Part shown: positions 9,535 to 21,119 of the stretch, in pieces
How positions within the stretch are numbered: position 1 is the stretch's first letter
How the letters are laid out: each line of letters opens with the position of its first letter
Assembly (NCBI GenBank): GCA_949128115.1
Contig: CASBRS010000019.1
Span: 62,001 to 126,000, forward strand
Reading direction: 5' to 3'
Source: Anaspis maculata
Lineage: Eukaryota; Arthropoda; Insecta; Coleoptera; Scraptiidae
DNA length: 64,000 bases
Program-made: the position numbers and the translations under genes
Notes under the pieces: generated by a model
What the model was told of the DNA's origin: nothing
The model's database searches: none
What the model saw: only the letters and a program-made list of their open reading frames with translations

Positions 9535-12432
9535 CTTAATTCCCAATCCGTAGTTGAGCACAAAGCATTCCAAATACGACACCCTCAAAGGCACCATGAT
9601 ATTGGTTAGAAACGTCAAGAAATACCGTTTATTCTTTTGATTCCAGTTGAACCATTCGTTTGACAACAGAGCAACTAGGGCTTCTTCCGACTGTAAAAAA
9701 AAATATCTCACCTAAACTGATCTTCAAATTGTGCGAAGATCCACAAAACCTTGCGTTCGAAAGCCTGGCCGGCGTACATCACGCCACAGAAAATCAGAAC
9801 AAATAAAAAATTGGTCACGAGCAATTGAAACATGCGTTTCGAACTAGCTGTAGCAGTGCCCTTGAAATACATTTTTAACGACATGGAACACTTTATTTTT
9901 CTAAAAAACACCTCGAAGGCAAAGACTATACAGCTGACCCCCATTAGTGCTCCAGCGATCGAAAATAATATCAGACTGAACCCAAGGTCGCGATTCGTCT
10001 TGTTCAGAGCACTTAAAAAAGTTCTATTGCTAGATATTTTTGTTATAAGAGCAGTCCTAAAATGCACTGGTGGTTTTCAAATATCGATTGGCTGAGTCAA
10101 CACAATATGAAGGCAAGTTAAATGCGTCACTAAGCCATTGCATATCCCAGCCACTGACAGAAATTGTTGGATGCAAATTCAAGGTCGTTTATCATATTAT
10201 TATGACCTTGTGACGACATCCACTACGCAAGTTACTGTTTAAGTTCTCATTTTGTGCGATTTGAAGTTTTAGCAGGTGCTGCAGTGTTGACATGAGTTTC
10301 AGTGTAGCAACATAACCAGTGATTAATTTTGAAAATTTTATGATTTAGTGTTAGAGTTGACGACACACCACAAGGACCTGTGGGCGGGGCTGAACAGAAA
10401 AACCAGAATCGCTTCAAACGAGTTTATGTGTTAGAATAAGGGAAGCAATACACCGTCAGCTGGAGTACTAGACCATCACTAAGTCACAGGCGAAGCTAAG
10501 ATCCCACTGCGCCACTGGATAAACTCAGTTTGCGCAGATAGTCTCCGCCCACAGGTCCCTCTGGTATTCCGAGCACTCTAACATGGATATGGGTCAAGCT
10601 ACGGACATAATTATGTTTCGGTTCCCAGCTGCCCGTTTCTTCTACTTCTAATGGATGATTTTACTGGACCTTGTAATTTGTAATGAACATACTAGTCCGG
10701 ATGTCAAGGTATAATACCCTTCACTTTTATAACAAGCAATGCCACTTGGCATACCTGTTGCCGAGACCATGTTTGACCGATTAAGATCAGGAGCCAAAGT
10801 CGCAAGCAATGCAGGCGTCGTATACAGGGTGTCGTAAAGAAAAAAAAAGTAAAAAAATCGTATATCAATAACCAAACCAGATGGATTCACGTGAATAGGC
10901 ACATATACGCACAATATATCACCCATCAAGGAAGAGTCAACGGTTTTGGAAAATCTTGAGCGGTTCCTGAAATATTCAGGAAAAACTTAATTTTCTTCTG
11001 AATATTTTATTTCTCGGTGAATCAGTGAATTTTCAAGATATCGGAGTGCAACTTGGTAGTTCTTTGGCCAGTATGGTCATGAATCTAAAACGATCAGGAG
11101 CCAAATGCAAGGCTTGCTATTTCCAGAAATAAGACAGTGAACTTTTTTTATTTGCGACCGCCATCTTGAATCTCCGTTCTACTCAACAGTTGAAAAAAAG
11201 ACAACCGAATGTGAGATAGTTGACATCCAGTCACCCCATTATGAAAAAGATAGCCCTGAAGCAAGGTAAAAGTCTCTTCATCGAGAAAACCTTTTGAAAT
11301 TTTGACCTTAGCGTCTGGACTATACCACGTCGTTCACGCCTGATTTTTTATTCAAACTCAAGATCAAGAAAAATATTTAAAATACAAATGTAGGCCAGTG
11401 ACGTGGGTTTGAGAGGTACCCACAAGGTGTACGAACACAGAGTCCAGTTAGTTCTAGGTGTTTCAGAACCTATACATGGATCTGAATACAGAATTTTGAT
11501 TAAAAAAAAGACTGACTATTCCCTACATCATTTTTTGGATGGTAAGTGCATTTTAGAATTCTCTGTGCGTCTAGGCGAAGTTACTGTGAGATTCCCAGAT
11601 GTCTTTTGATGCAAAACCTGAGTCGTTTTTCAACATCCAAATGATTCTCGGCCTCCGAAATCTTTTTCAAATGCTCAACAAGCATGTCCATTTGAACCGA
11701 GAACTGCTCGCTTATGTAGATGAGTCTGACTGATTCGATCATCATGATGAAAAATGTTGGCGCGATTTCCAATCTCAGCATCCAAATAACCCATTTGTAA
11801 AATTGAGGATACAACGTGGCGGATAGGTGCAAAACGAGAACGATTTCTTGGTCTCTCTCATCGAAATTGGCAAATAATGCTGCGGCAATCATTGAAACCG
11901 CAATGTTTGAAATGGCGTACGTCACGGTTAAAGTTATTCTTCGTCGAATTTTGGTTTCGACTCTCGGTCCGGCGCTGTCATATTCCCACAAGTACAAGTA
12001 TCGGGATACGTTTTCCATCGCTCGGTCTTTTCGTAACACGACCAGTTGACTGTTCAAGGCCTGAAAAGACATGAAAAAAAGGAATGGAAGCTTCGAGCAA
12101 AGGAGTAGTTACACCCGCCCCTGGTTCACCCTTTACGTAAATAGTGACGGCAAATATGGGGCAGTAGTTGATCATTTTGTCCACGGACATAAAGCCAACA
12201 AAGTAGTAAATATGGAAAATTGTGGAAATTATGTAGCCAACAATGTTTGATATCAGCATCATTTTGACGATTTTTGGTCGGAAAATCGCTTCTCCGAAAA
12301 ACCATAGTATCCGCATAGCGTCACCTTTTGAAAGAAATACAGAATCATTTTACTTATATATTATAAAGGCAATCATTTTGTTAGTGGAAGTTGCAACATA
12401 CTTTTGAGACGTTTCTTTTTGCTAAAATCCAT
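9535..12432 (-). CDS. insect odorant receptor (7tm_6 family), five exons, last exon missing or not found
   Basis: Ligand-gated cation channel subunit of olfactory neurons, working with Orco. Exons on the minus strand by GT/AG and phase: 12432-12402 (ATG, MDFSKKKRLK), 12324-12137 (TM1-2, RILWFFGEAIFRPK), 12060-11585 (TM3-4, ending FCIKRHLGIS), 10023-9712 (start could also be 10029; TM5-6, ALNKTNRDLGFS), 9690-9535 (SEEALVALLSNEWFNW, the conserved region before TM7). The 'RHLxIx...LNxxxxxxFS' and 'QSEEA...NxW' patterns and total of ~388 codons fit the family. Phases join cleanly for the first three introns. The fourth gap is only 21 nt, though it has GTGAGA and TTTTTTACAG borders, and its phase does not fit, so the gene may be a pseudogene or contain an assembly error. 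The short TM7 exon was not identified after the AAG|GTGAGG donor at 9535. Confidence 0.75.
10372..10560. repeat. possible short MITE in the odorant-receptor intron
   Basis: AGGACCTGTGGGCGG at about 10373-10387 and its near-complement CCGCCCACAGGTCCCT at 10545-10560 form an inverted pair of ~16 bp around 157 bp. No clear target duplication. Confidence 0.35.
10561..11584. other. odorant-receptor intron sequence, no gene seen
   Basis: AT-rich sequence inside the third intron of the receptor. It contains a TACAGGGTG word at 10823-10831 and a 68-codon plus-strand frame that shows no family features. Confidence 0.4.
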
Positions 12433-14894
12433 TATTTCGGTTAACAAACGTTACTTATAATTATTATGTTATATGGTAATGAGTGGTAGGAGTCGAAATT
12501 TTTACTGTTGGCGAACTGGCGACTAAGGATCATCACGGCTCATTAGGAGAAAAGTGATTGAATATTCTTAAAGAGCATTTATATGGATCATTTTCCTGTA
12601 TTTTTCCGTTCATTTGTCAGAGTTATATATATTGCAGACATGCTCAGAAACTCTTGTTGCAGTTGGTAGGGGAGATGGGGGTGAAAAGCTCGCCTGAGGC
12701 AACATGATCTATAGTGACAAGTCGAAAAATTTTAGCTATCAAAAGCAAATAATTTGCGTTGTCGATGTCGAGTAATGTAAGAATTCGCCATCCATTTTTT
12801 TTTCTTTCTGCTCCACATATCATACTTTCTGTATACCGGCCACTTCCAAAGTTATTATACCCAAGAGTGACGTTAGTCAGGAGCATAAATCTCGGCTTCT
12901 TTCTTCTTCCCAGTTCAATTTGTGTCATTGCGGCTGCGGCTCGGCGTCTCTTTATATAGGTAATGGTCACATATTTTCGAACGAATCCATCGATCATAGC
13001 CCGGTAATGTGCCCCGGAACACATACCGGAAGAATCCCATCGAGCGGATGGAATCCTACAATAAAGCCGTTTTCCACCGGCAGAGCACGGCACAAACCGA
13101 ATTTTCCTAATAAGGTGTTCTGTTGCTCGTTGCTTTCGCTTCGACCTGGACAGTGCTATGCTCTTTTCTCCCATCCAGCTTTTCCTCCGTCGTCGTGTGT
13201 TGTATAGTTTGTGCTCTTTATTTTCCCTTTCACCCCTCCACAAAAAAAAAATCCCGTTAAGCTGGAAAGAGAACCGAGAGTCCAGGGGCTTTAATAATAC
13301 AAAAGCGGTCAGCTGGAGAGCACAATCGCGGGTCTCTTTAAAATTACATTCCGCAAGATGGATGTCTTTTTTACGTCGATGGTCGACCATACAAATGGCC
13401 ATAAATCACTCCAGGGATTTGGGTTTAATAAGTGCCATCACGCTTGGGTTTTCCGCAAACGAGACCGCAAGTATCGCTAACAATAATTAGACAGTTATTT
13501 TTTTATCACGTGCGCGGAATCAGCACTTTGAAGTTACGGTTTCGTGAACAACTCACCTTTTTTGACAATAATATAACACCTACCTATACCGTATAAATGA
13601 CAGGTGAAAGGTTTTATTCAATAAGTGGAGGATACGCAACGAAACTGATAGAAAGATTCAAAATGTAGACGTGGGATAGTAGATGAGATCTGGTGAAAGC
13701 GATGTGATAATGGGAGCTTCTAAGTGGCTCACCCTGTACGGATGGCGTGTTAGCACGCTGTTTACCCAAAGTGGGTCAGATAGCACCGTAAACACTAAAC
13801 AATCATTGTTCTAGGCTGCGAGCAGCTTTACGGCTCCCCCTAAATCAATTATCAACTCATCGCCAGGTCCGTATTTTAATGGGGCATTAGCGTGCGCCTC
13901 ATCCTCAACTTGCCTGTCGTGGTGAAGGATTTTTATTGCCCGACAGTACAAAAATCGGACCGTGTTGCTGTTGCGTCAGTAGCTAGCTTCTGCACTGAAC
14001 AGCTGTCTGTCTTCAATTTGAACTTTAAAATACCTGCTAAAAGTTGGAAATATACTATTACGTGATGAATTTAGATGTGAAAATGTCATGGAGGAGTGAA
14101 GACGAGCCAAGTCTTGACGGGTGTGCTTTTCCTATTACAGATTAGTAGGTAATAAAATAGTAAACTGCACTCGAAACTGTACCCATCAAAGAAACGTTGG
14201 AAAAGTAAACAATGCAAACCAAGAGAATAATTTCCCTCATACTAATACAGTATGTATGACAGTATGAACAGTAGGAGACACACAGCAAAGAACACCATCG
14301 AAGCTAGTCATAAATTATAAGCAAGAAGGCCGAGTTGAAATAACCGTAAGAAAAGCTACCGCGGTGACAAAAACCGATGATGGAGCAGGACGAGACTTTA
14401 TTTTGAGCGAGATCCAACAGACATTCTGCTTGACACTATCATTCCGATCTGATGGAAATAAGTAGGAAGATGAACCCCTTTGATAGCGACACTACGACTT
14501 CAATCGAAGTTGAAGATGCTATACGTCATGATAGAAATACATAATAACAAACCATGAAATCACTTTGATGGAAAAATGGGGAACTTGAGACACCTTGCAT
14601 CACATAGAACCAATCAAGGACATAGAACCTGACGTAGATCATACGACTTCGGCACTGATAACTTTGTATGGAGAGACCGTCTCGAGACGACTGGGTTGTG
14701 GCCAACCACCTTGGTCGATGAAGAAAAAATATCCTGGGCAATGAATACCTTTCCGCCATACAAGTCACCAGGGTGGATGGGTTGAATACATCTTAGTACT
14801 CTTAGTGAGATGAAAGAAGGTAAAAGTAGTGTTCCTTCCGAAGCTAACCAGGCTTGATTATTCCCTAACTAAATAAGGACACAGATCGATCAGT
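12433..14894. other. stretch without supported gene
   Basis: Contains a 252-codon minus-strand frame (12644-13402), Arg/Lys-rich, without recognisable motifs, signal peptide or splice support; I regard it as probably fortuitous. The 12.7-13.5 kb part is richer in GC than its surroundings and non-repetitive, so it could be conserved non-coding DNA. 13.5-14.9 kb shows nothing I can name. Confidence 0.4.
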
Positions 14895-15937
14895 CTACTT
14901 GCTGAAAACTTTGAAAAGTAACAGAGGGAACAGAGATGTAGCGATTGTAGATTGTAGATTAGAGGTGGTCGTTTGGTCTCGGAGGATCCTTTCTGCACTG
15001 CGACCTATAAGATCTTTTGTGCGTGACCGTGCTTCTATTAAATGTCCCAGGAAATCCACCTTTCCACCGAATCGGATGATTTCCTTGGGAGACTCACCTC
15101 TGATGTCTGCGGGTGTCAGTTTCACACCTTCCAGCAGCGTAAGTCTTTTCTGTGCCAGTGCTTCGCACTCGCAGAGTAAGTGCACGGTGGTTTCATCTGC
15201 CGATGCACAAAGCCTGCAAACAGGCGAGTTTTCCTTACCCATTTTTTGCAGGTGGTATCTCACTTCGCAATGTCCAGTGAGTAGACCCGTGAGTAGTCTT
15301 ATTTCGTTCTTGGGGAGCAATAGGATGAGCTGCGTCTTTGTTTTGGAGAACGCAATAAGCTGTTTGGTTTGTCGTTCGCCTGGAATGCTCTTCCAGTAGG
15401 CCTCTATCTGCCTAATCTCCCATTTATCGACTTCTTCTCTTATAAGTGTATTACTAGGGATGACGACATCCCACATGTGGGCTCAGGTCCAATAAATGTT
15501 GTTTGAGCTCCTTCTTTCGCGAGGGCATCCGCTTCTTCGTTTCCATCGATACCTTGGTGGGCAGGTACCCACATCAAAGTGAGTTTGTTGCTTACGGCCA
15601 GCTGTATGAGTGATTTTTTGCAGTTCCAGGTGGTTTTTGACTCACAGTCATAGGCCTCTAAGTGCCTTAAAGCCGCCTGGCTGTCTGTGGCAATGCAAAT
15701 TCTTGCTTCTTTGTACTGTCTGGATAGGCATACCTGGGCACACCTCTCCACCGCCAGTAATTCGGTTTGTAGAGTGGACAGAAACCTTCCCACAGGCAGT
15801 GATTCCCTATACTTCGGGCCATGTATGCCTATCCCGGCTCCTTCCTCTCTTACGGATCCGTCTGTGTACCAGATCATGTTGTTATTCTGCAGTCGGGCCA
15901 CCCTCCGAGCGCTTTCCTGGCGGTCATTTACGACCAC
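14895..15937 (-). pseudogene. LINE E: RNase H domain and zinc knuckle of a non-LTR retrotransposon
   Basis: Minus strand. Frame 15937-15440 is an RNase H domain with the expected acidic and His residues: YTDGS, LQTELLAVE, ATDSQAA, PAHQGIDGNEEADALAKEGA. Frame 15476-14895 continues with IEAYWKSIPG, TGHCEVRYHLQKMG and a CRLC...HLLCECEAL knuckle (CxxC-H-C). The two frames overlap by 37 bp, so one frameshift splits the protein. RNase H after RT is found in I, R1, LOA and some Jockey-like LINEs. The RT and endonuclease are missing, so this is a 5'-truncated, decayed copy. No convincing poly-A tail or target duplication was found. Confidence 0.75.
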
Positions 15938-15975
15938 TTCATAGTAATACGCCGGATCGCGACATGAATTTCTAA

Positions 15976-16275
15976 GTCATTTCATCACGCGACAGACTTG
16001 GTCAAATCGGTAGTTTTTGTGATGGCAAACAAGGAAAACAACTTCTGTCACTCATGCGTCGGTTGCTTCAAAAGTTACAGGGTGTCAAACATGTCAACAA
16101 AAAAAACTTACCTAGACAGAAACGGTTAAATTGATAGTTTTTGTGATGGAGAACAAGAAAAACAACTTCTGTCACTCATGCGTCGGTTGCTTCAGAAGTT
16201 ACAGGGTGTCAACCATGTCAAAATGATATCAGTTAACCAAAGTCATTTCATCACGAGACAGAAACGGTTAACTCG
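15976..16275. repeat. tandem repeat of about 120-140 bp, two and a part copies
   Basis: Blocks containing GTTTTTGTGATGG, AACAACTTCTGTCACTCATG, CGTCGGTTGCTTC and TTACAGGGTGTCAA recur, beginning about 15994 and 16115; a third partial copy begins about 16255. Copies differ by a few bases. The CAGGGTG word ends each unit. Confidence 0.6.
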
Positions 16276-16468
16276 ATGTCGAAACTAGTGTCGAAACGAC
16301 GGAAACTAGTGTCGAAATATGATGAACTTGATTGTTCAATTGACAGATAGTTCAAGAAATTGTACAAGAAATTGTACAAGAAATTGTGTCGTGTAATACA
16401 GCTTTGAAGGTCAATCAAATACATGAAAACATTTCAACAGCAACAATGACAAATAAGAAAAAACATAT

Positions 16469-16590
16469 ACCGTGTGATCTAAACCATTCCGAATTGGGGT
16501 AGGCTGTGACATCGTCAAATTCTGGGCCGTAGAGCTGCTTTTCGCCAGGGCACAGCCTACCCCAATTCGGAATGGTTTGGATCACACGGT
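16469..16590. repeat. near-perfect 40-bp-arm hairpin with 42-bp loop
   Basis: 16469-16508 and 16551-16590 are reverse complements over 40 bases with one T/C difference. The arms contain CCATTCCGAATTGGGGTAGG. The structure stands alone, with no coding features. It could be a small fold-back MITE or a hairpin-RNA locus; the sequence does not tell which. Confidence 0.75.
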
Positions 16591-16964
16591 AGAAATCCCT
16601 ATGTACTTTTATGAACATCCATGCATGAGGTTACCCATTTTGTTTCCTGAAAACTTCTCGTTCGTCAGCAAAAATGGTGGTTTATCAACTAAGAACACCT
16701 AGAAATCCTATTTCAGTTGAGGAATCATGAGTTTCTGGGATTTTATTTACTAGTCACTTGGAAATGGTGTTTTCTAGATGTTTTGCGAAGTTTTGAACCC
16801 AAATGTCTCGAAAATGAAGACTAATAAAAAATTAACAAGAAAAACTTTATTTAAACTGAACTCAGAATGCAAAAATTGCATCCATCTTCAAAAATGACAT
16901 GAGGAATAAAAATAGGGAGGAAATGGGGAGGAGACCCTGTATCATCTTCGCCCCAAAATTTGCC

Positions 16965-17205
16965 CAATGACCGGTTCGCCGAAGGAGTCCAAGAAATACA
17001 AAATTGGATGATGGAAGGGGCTACTGATTTGGAAATGGACGTCCGTAGAAACCTTCTGCAATTATTTAGTTCGACAATGGTCCGGGCAAGGAATCTTGGT
17101 CAATCTCCAAGAAATTCGGACAAATAATGCAATGAAAGGTTTCCACAGTGCCCTTACAAGAGCTGTGGGCCACATCCAAATTTTTGGATTTTCATTGAAA
17201 AGCTG
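16965..17205 (+). pseudogene. MULE-like transposase fragment in array unit 1
   Basis: Partial copy of the coding block also seen in units 2 and 3. It begins at CCCAATGACCGG directly after the deletion joint and keeps the EVQEIQNWMMEGATD and NNAMKGFHSAL-like segments, but shifts frame near 17040. It lacks the upstream part of the block entirely. Confidence 0.55.
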
Positions 17206-18279
17206 AGCCGAATGGAGCATGGAAAAGCCTGCGATGCAATCAGGCTCCGCAGAGGGAACGATCCTATGAAAAATTACGTTTAGAAAACAATAGGGATTGC
17301 ACATTATACAGAATGGCCCAACGCAAAGGCAAGAGAAGTTTTCAGTTCAAGTTTAAAACCCAAATGTCTCGAAAATGAAGACTAATAAAAAACTAACAAG
17401 AAAACTTTATTTGAACTGAACGCAGAATGCAAAAACTGCATCCATCTTCAAAAATGACAAGAGAAATAAAAATAGGGAGGAAATGGGGAGGAGACCCTGT
17501 ATCATCTTCGTCCCAAAATTTGTTGATGAAATGCGTTATTTTTCGAAAGAGTACACTTATTTTAGTGAACTTTGGTTAAAATTTGATTGAAATCGGTTGA
17601 ACGGTTCAAAAGTTATGCTAAAAAAACGATTTTAAAAAGCAGAACTTCAATGCTTTCTGCATCTTTTCATCTTTTCAAGTTAACATTTTAGAACCAAGAG
17701 TTTTTCTATTGAATTAATTTTTGATGGGGAATCATCCCTCAAAGTTTGTAATAACCAGTACCTAACACCCTACATATTTTTGTGGGGATAATCTCCGATG
17801 CCAATTATTATTAGCGCATTTTCGTTAGTCTGTCTGTCCTTCTGTCTGTCCGTCTGTCCGTGTTAAAAATAAGAAGTTGAACTACTCCTCGGGGTATGAA
17901 GCTAGAGACCTGGAACTTTTCACGATGAATAGCCTAGGTCCTCAAGGATGGCCATTGGGCAGATGGGATTTCATGATTCCGCCGCCATCTTGGCCGCCAT
18001 ATGCAAATTTTTCATTAGCGGAACGATTTTCATGGAATCTGGAACTTACCCTTGTCTCGTATAGTCATTCTTATTATCAAGCTGAATCCCATAATTCCGC
18101 CGCCATCTTGGCCGCCACATTGAAATTTCTTACTAGTGGAACGATCATCATGAAACGTGAAACTTACTCTTGTCTCGTATGAACATTCTTATTCTCAAGC
18201 TGGACTTCATTTCTATCAATGACAGATCTGCACTAAGAAAATGCGCTATTGCGACTCACGCACGTGAGGGGATATTCAC

Positions 18280-18627
18280 TTGTTTTTTGTTTTGTTAGAC
18301 AGACAACTGGGCCTCACCGGGCACGCTAATGTCCATGTCCAAATTTCGACCGGAGTGCGGATGGCGATGGCCTTAGCGCTTCTGCCCAATGACCGGTTCA
18401 CCGAAGGAGTCCAAGAAATACAAAATTGGATGATGGAAGGGGCTACTGATCTGGAAATTGGCGCCGTAGAAACCTTCTGCAATTATTTAGTTCGACAATG
18501 GTTCGGGCAAGGCATCTCGGTCCATCTCCAAGAAATTCGGACAAATAATGCAATAAAAGGTTTTCACAGTGCCCTTACAAGAGCTGTGGGCCACATCCAA
18601 ATTTTTGGATTTTCATTAAAAAGCTGA
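18280..18627 (+). CDS. MULE transposase-like C-terminal fragment (unit 2), 115 codons
   Basis: Peptide segments MALALLPNDRFTEGVQEI, VRQWFGQGISVHLQEIRTNN and IKGFHSALTRAVGHIQIF match the pattern at the C-terminus of MULE-type transposases as found in insects ('ALAFLPxxxVxxGFxxL...RTNNAVEGWHxxL...GHxHPxIW'). The frame is preceded by TTTTGTTTTGTTAG, a plausible splice acceptor, so it may be an exon of the element. The catalytic DDE part is absent from the unit, so it cannot be an active transposase. Unit 3 has a near-identical copy. Confidence 0.55.
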   Translation: MFFVLLDRQLGLTGHANVHVQISTGVRMAMALALLPNDRFTEGVQEIQNWMMEGATDLEIGAVETFCNYLVRQWFGQGISVHLQEIRTNNAIKGFHSALTRAVGHIQIFGFSLKS

Positions 18628-19718
18628 GTCGAATGGAGCATGGAAAAGCCTGCGATGCAATCAGGCTCCGCAGAGGGAACGATCCAATGCAAAATTACGT
18701 TTAGAAAACAATAGGGATTTCACATTATACAGAATGGCCCAACGCAAAGGCAAGAAAACTTTTCAGTTCAAGTTTCGAGCCCAAATGTCTCGAAAATGGA
18801 GACTAATAAAAAAAACTTACAAGAAAAACTTTATTTGAACTGAACGCAGAATGCAAAAATTGCATCCATCTTCAAAAATGACAAGAGAAATAAAAATAGG
18901 GAGGAAATGGGGAGGAGACCCTGTATCATCTTCGCCCCAAAATTTGTTGATGAAATGCGTTATTTTTCGAAAGTGTACACTTATTTAAGTAAACTTTGGT
19001 TAAAATTTGATTGAAATCGGTTGAACGGTTTAAAAGTTACGCTAAAAAAACGATTTTAAAAAGCAAACTTCAATGCTCTCTGTATCTTTTCATCTTTTCA
19101 AGTTAACATTTTAGAACCATGAGTTTTTCTATTGAAGTAATTTTTGATGGGGAATCATCCCTCAAAGTTTGTAATACCCAGTACCTAACACCCTACATAT
19201 TTTTGTGGGGATAGTCTCCGATGCCAATTATTATTAGTGCATTTTCGTTAGTCTCTCTGTCTGTCTGGCTGTCTGTCCTTCTGTCTGTCCGTCTGTCCGT
19301 GTAAAAATTAAGAAGTTGAACTACTCCTCGGGGTATGAAGCTAGAGCCCTGGAACTTTTCACAATGAATAGCCTAGGTCCTCAAGGATGGCCATTGGGCA
19401 GATGGTATTTCATGATTCCGCCGCTATCTTGGCCGCCACATTCAAATTTATCACTAGCGGAACGATTTTCATGAAACTTGGAACTTACCCTTGTCTCGTA
19501 TAATCATTCTTATTATCAAGCTGAATTCTATGATTCCGCCGCCATCTTGGCCGCTACATTGAAATTTCTTACTAGTGGAACGATTATCATGAAACGAGAA
19601 ACTTACTCTTGTCTCGTATGAACATTCTTATTCTCAAGCTGGACTTCATTTCTATCAATGACAGATCTGCACTAAGAAAATGCGCTATTGCGACTCACGC
19701 ACGTGAGGGAATATTCAC

Positions 19719-20066
19719 TTGATTTTTGTTTTGTTAGACAGACAACTGGGCCTCACCGGGCACGCCAATGTCCATGTCCAAATTTCGACCGGGGTGCGGA
19801 TGGCGATGGCCTTAGCGCTTCTGCCCAATGACCGGTTCGCCGAAGGAGTCCAAGAAATACAAAATTGGATGATGGAAGGGGCTACTGATCCTGAAATGGG
19901 CGTCGTGGAAACCTTCTGCAATTATTCAGTTCGACAATGGTCCGGGCAAGGAATCTCGGTCAATCTCCAAGAAGTTCGGACAAATAATGCAACAAAAGAT
20001 TTTCACAGTGCCCTTACAAGAGCTGTGGGCCACATCCAAATTTTTGGATTTTCATTGAAAAGCTGA
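19719..20066 (+). CDS. MULE transposase-like C-terminal fragment (unit 3), 115 codons
   Basis: Near-duplicate of the unit 2 frame, offset by 1439 bp, with about a dozen substitutions (for example DPEMGV for DLEIGA, WSGQGISVNLQEV for WFGQGISVHLQEI). The reading frame is kept in both copies although only this C-terminal block is present. That may reflect youth instead of selection. Downstream DNA to 20217 ends the array. Confidence 0.55.
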   Translation: MIFVLLDRQLGLTGHANVHVQISTGVRMAMALALLPNDRFAEGVQEIQNWMMEGATDPEMGVVETFCNYSVRQWSGQGISVNLQEVRTNNATKDFHSALTRAVGHIQIFGFSLKS

Positions 20067-20217
20067 GTCGAATGGAGCATGGAAAAGCCTGCGATGCAAT
20101 CAGGCTCCGCAGAGGGAACGATATTATAAAAATTCACGTTTAGAAAACAATAGGAATTGCACATTATACAGAATGGCCCAACGAAAAGGCAAGAAAAATT
20201 TTCAGTTCAAGTTTCGA

Positions 20218-20754
20218 GAGGGAAAATTTTTACTAGATACCTGAATATATCACATGCAAATCGTTTCATCTCTTGGCGATATCACCAGAACCCCTAAAAT
20301 TCTAAATTGCATTATAGGGTGATAGAATGGTACCTCGTTTGTAAGACCTACTGTTCTTGAATGCAACACTGCGATTTGTATTATTTAATTTTAATTTTTC
20401 ATTTTCCGTATTTTTTATACAGGGTTTTACAGTTTTTCTTTGTCAATATTTAAGGAGATGGTGAAGCATCGAAAAATAAGTACGTTTGCCCAAAAAAACG
20501 AAAAATGAGTTTTTGAGATAATTATTTAAAAAAAAATATTTTTTATACATTTGACAGAAGTCAATGCGACCAGCTTATAGGTATGCATCAACTTACTGTT
20601 TGTACCAAATTTGGTCAAAATTCAGTAATTAAATTTGGAATTATAACTCAAAAACCATTTTTAGAACTTAACTGTGAAAGCCTCTATCTCCGTTATAATA
20701 CGTTTCCGATATACATTTTTTCGAGAAAATATAATTATTTTCTGATGCTCTACC
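20218..20754. other. AT-rich stretch between MULE array and BEL element, no gene seen
   Basis: Low-complexity AT-rich DNA with a 65-codon frame of no evident meaning. It is the left flank of the BEL/Pao insertion; the target word CTACC lies at 20750-20754 and is repeated after the right LTR. Confidence 0.5.
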
Positions 20755-20981
20755 TGTTGGGAACCACTGGTATTATTTGAATTTTGACTAGCGCGGTACC
20801 GATATGAGGCGGTTGGGAAATGTCAGCTGTCGCTTAGCGCTCCCGCGCAGTGTGCATTGTGGTGTGTAACAAGATAGATGACGAAATAAATAAAGTACAA
20901 CAGAACAGCGTTTTTTATTGTTTTTGTTGAAATAAGTGTAGAAAAGTGTGGAAAAGTTAGGCACAGAAAGTCATCGCAACA
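20755..20981 (+). repeat. 5' LTR of BEL/Pao element
   Basis: 227 bp, TGTTGGG...GCAACA. Contains AATAAATAAA (about 20885-20894), a likely polyadenylation signal in the right half. Apparently identical to the 3' LTR. Confidence 0.93.
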
Positions 20982-21005
20982 GATTGGTCCATCGAGAAGG
21001 ATTCC
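20982..21005 (+). other. probable primer-binding site of BEL/Pao element
   Basis: Three bases (GAT) after the LTR comes TGGTCCATCGAGAAGG. A TGG at the start is what complements the CCA end of a tRNA primer. I could not match the rest to a particular tRNA from memory. Confidence 0.5.
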
Positions 21006-21119
21006 AGCAAGCCTACAACAAACAAGCAGCACGTTTACGCAACATTCCAGACTCTACGTGCAACACACACGACGACGCCTGCAGCCACCTGCAGCACAGC
21101 TCAGTCCACACACACAAAA

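Larger units (their letters stand above)
16798..20217 (+). mobile_element. tandem array of three MULE-derived units (~1.42-1.44 kb)
   Basis: Units begin at the word CCCAAATGTCTCG: unit 1 16798-17358 (internally deleted by ~0.87 kb), unit 2 17359-18779, unit 3 18780-20217. Each full unit contains, in order, an AT-rich segment, a (TCTG/TCCG)n stretch beginning GTTAGTCT, a duplicated 'CCGCCATCTTGGCCGCC' segment, and a MULE-like coding block. The deletion joint of unit 1 (about 16964) lies between AAAATTTG and CCCAATGACC with a TG in common, suggesting microhomology repair. Unit sequences are very similar, so the amplification is recent. No terminal inverted repeats or target duplication were recognised, so how the array arose is unknown. 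Confidence 0.7.

Noticed and set aside
12644..13402. 252-codon minus-strand open frame
   Set aside because: No recognisable domain, very basic and irregular composition, no splice or start support. Listed only inside the non-coding stretch.
17830..17865. TCTG/TCCG tract as a CRISPR-like or regulatory array
   Set aside because: Simple-sequence tract inside a dispersed repeat, found in each array unit and in the antisense copy.
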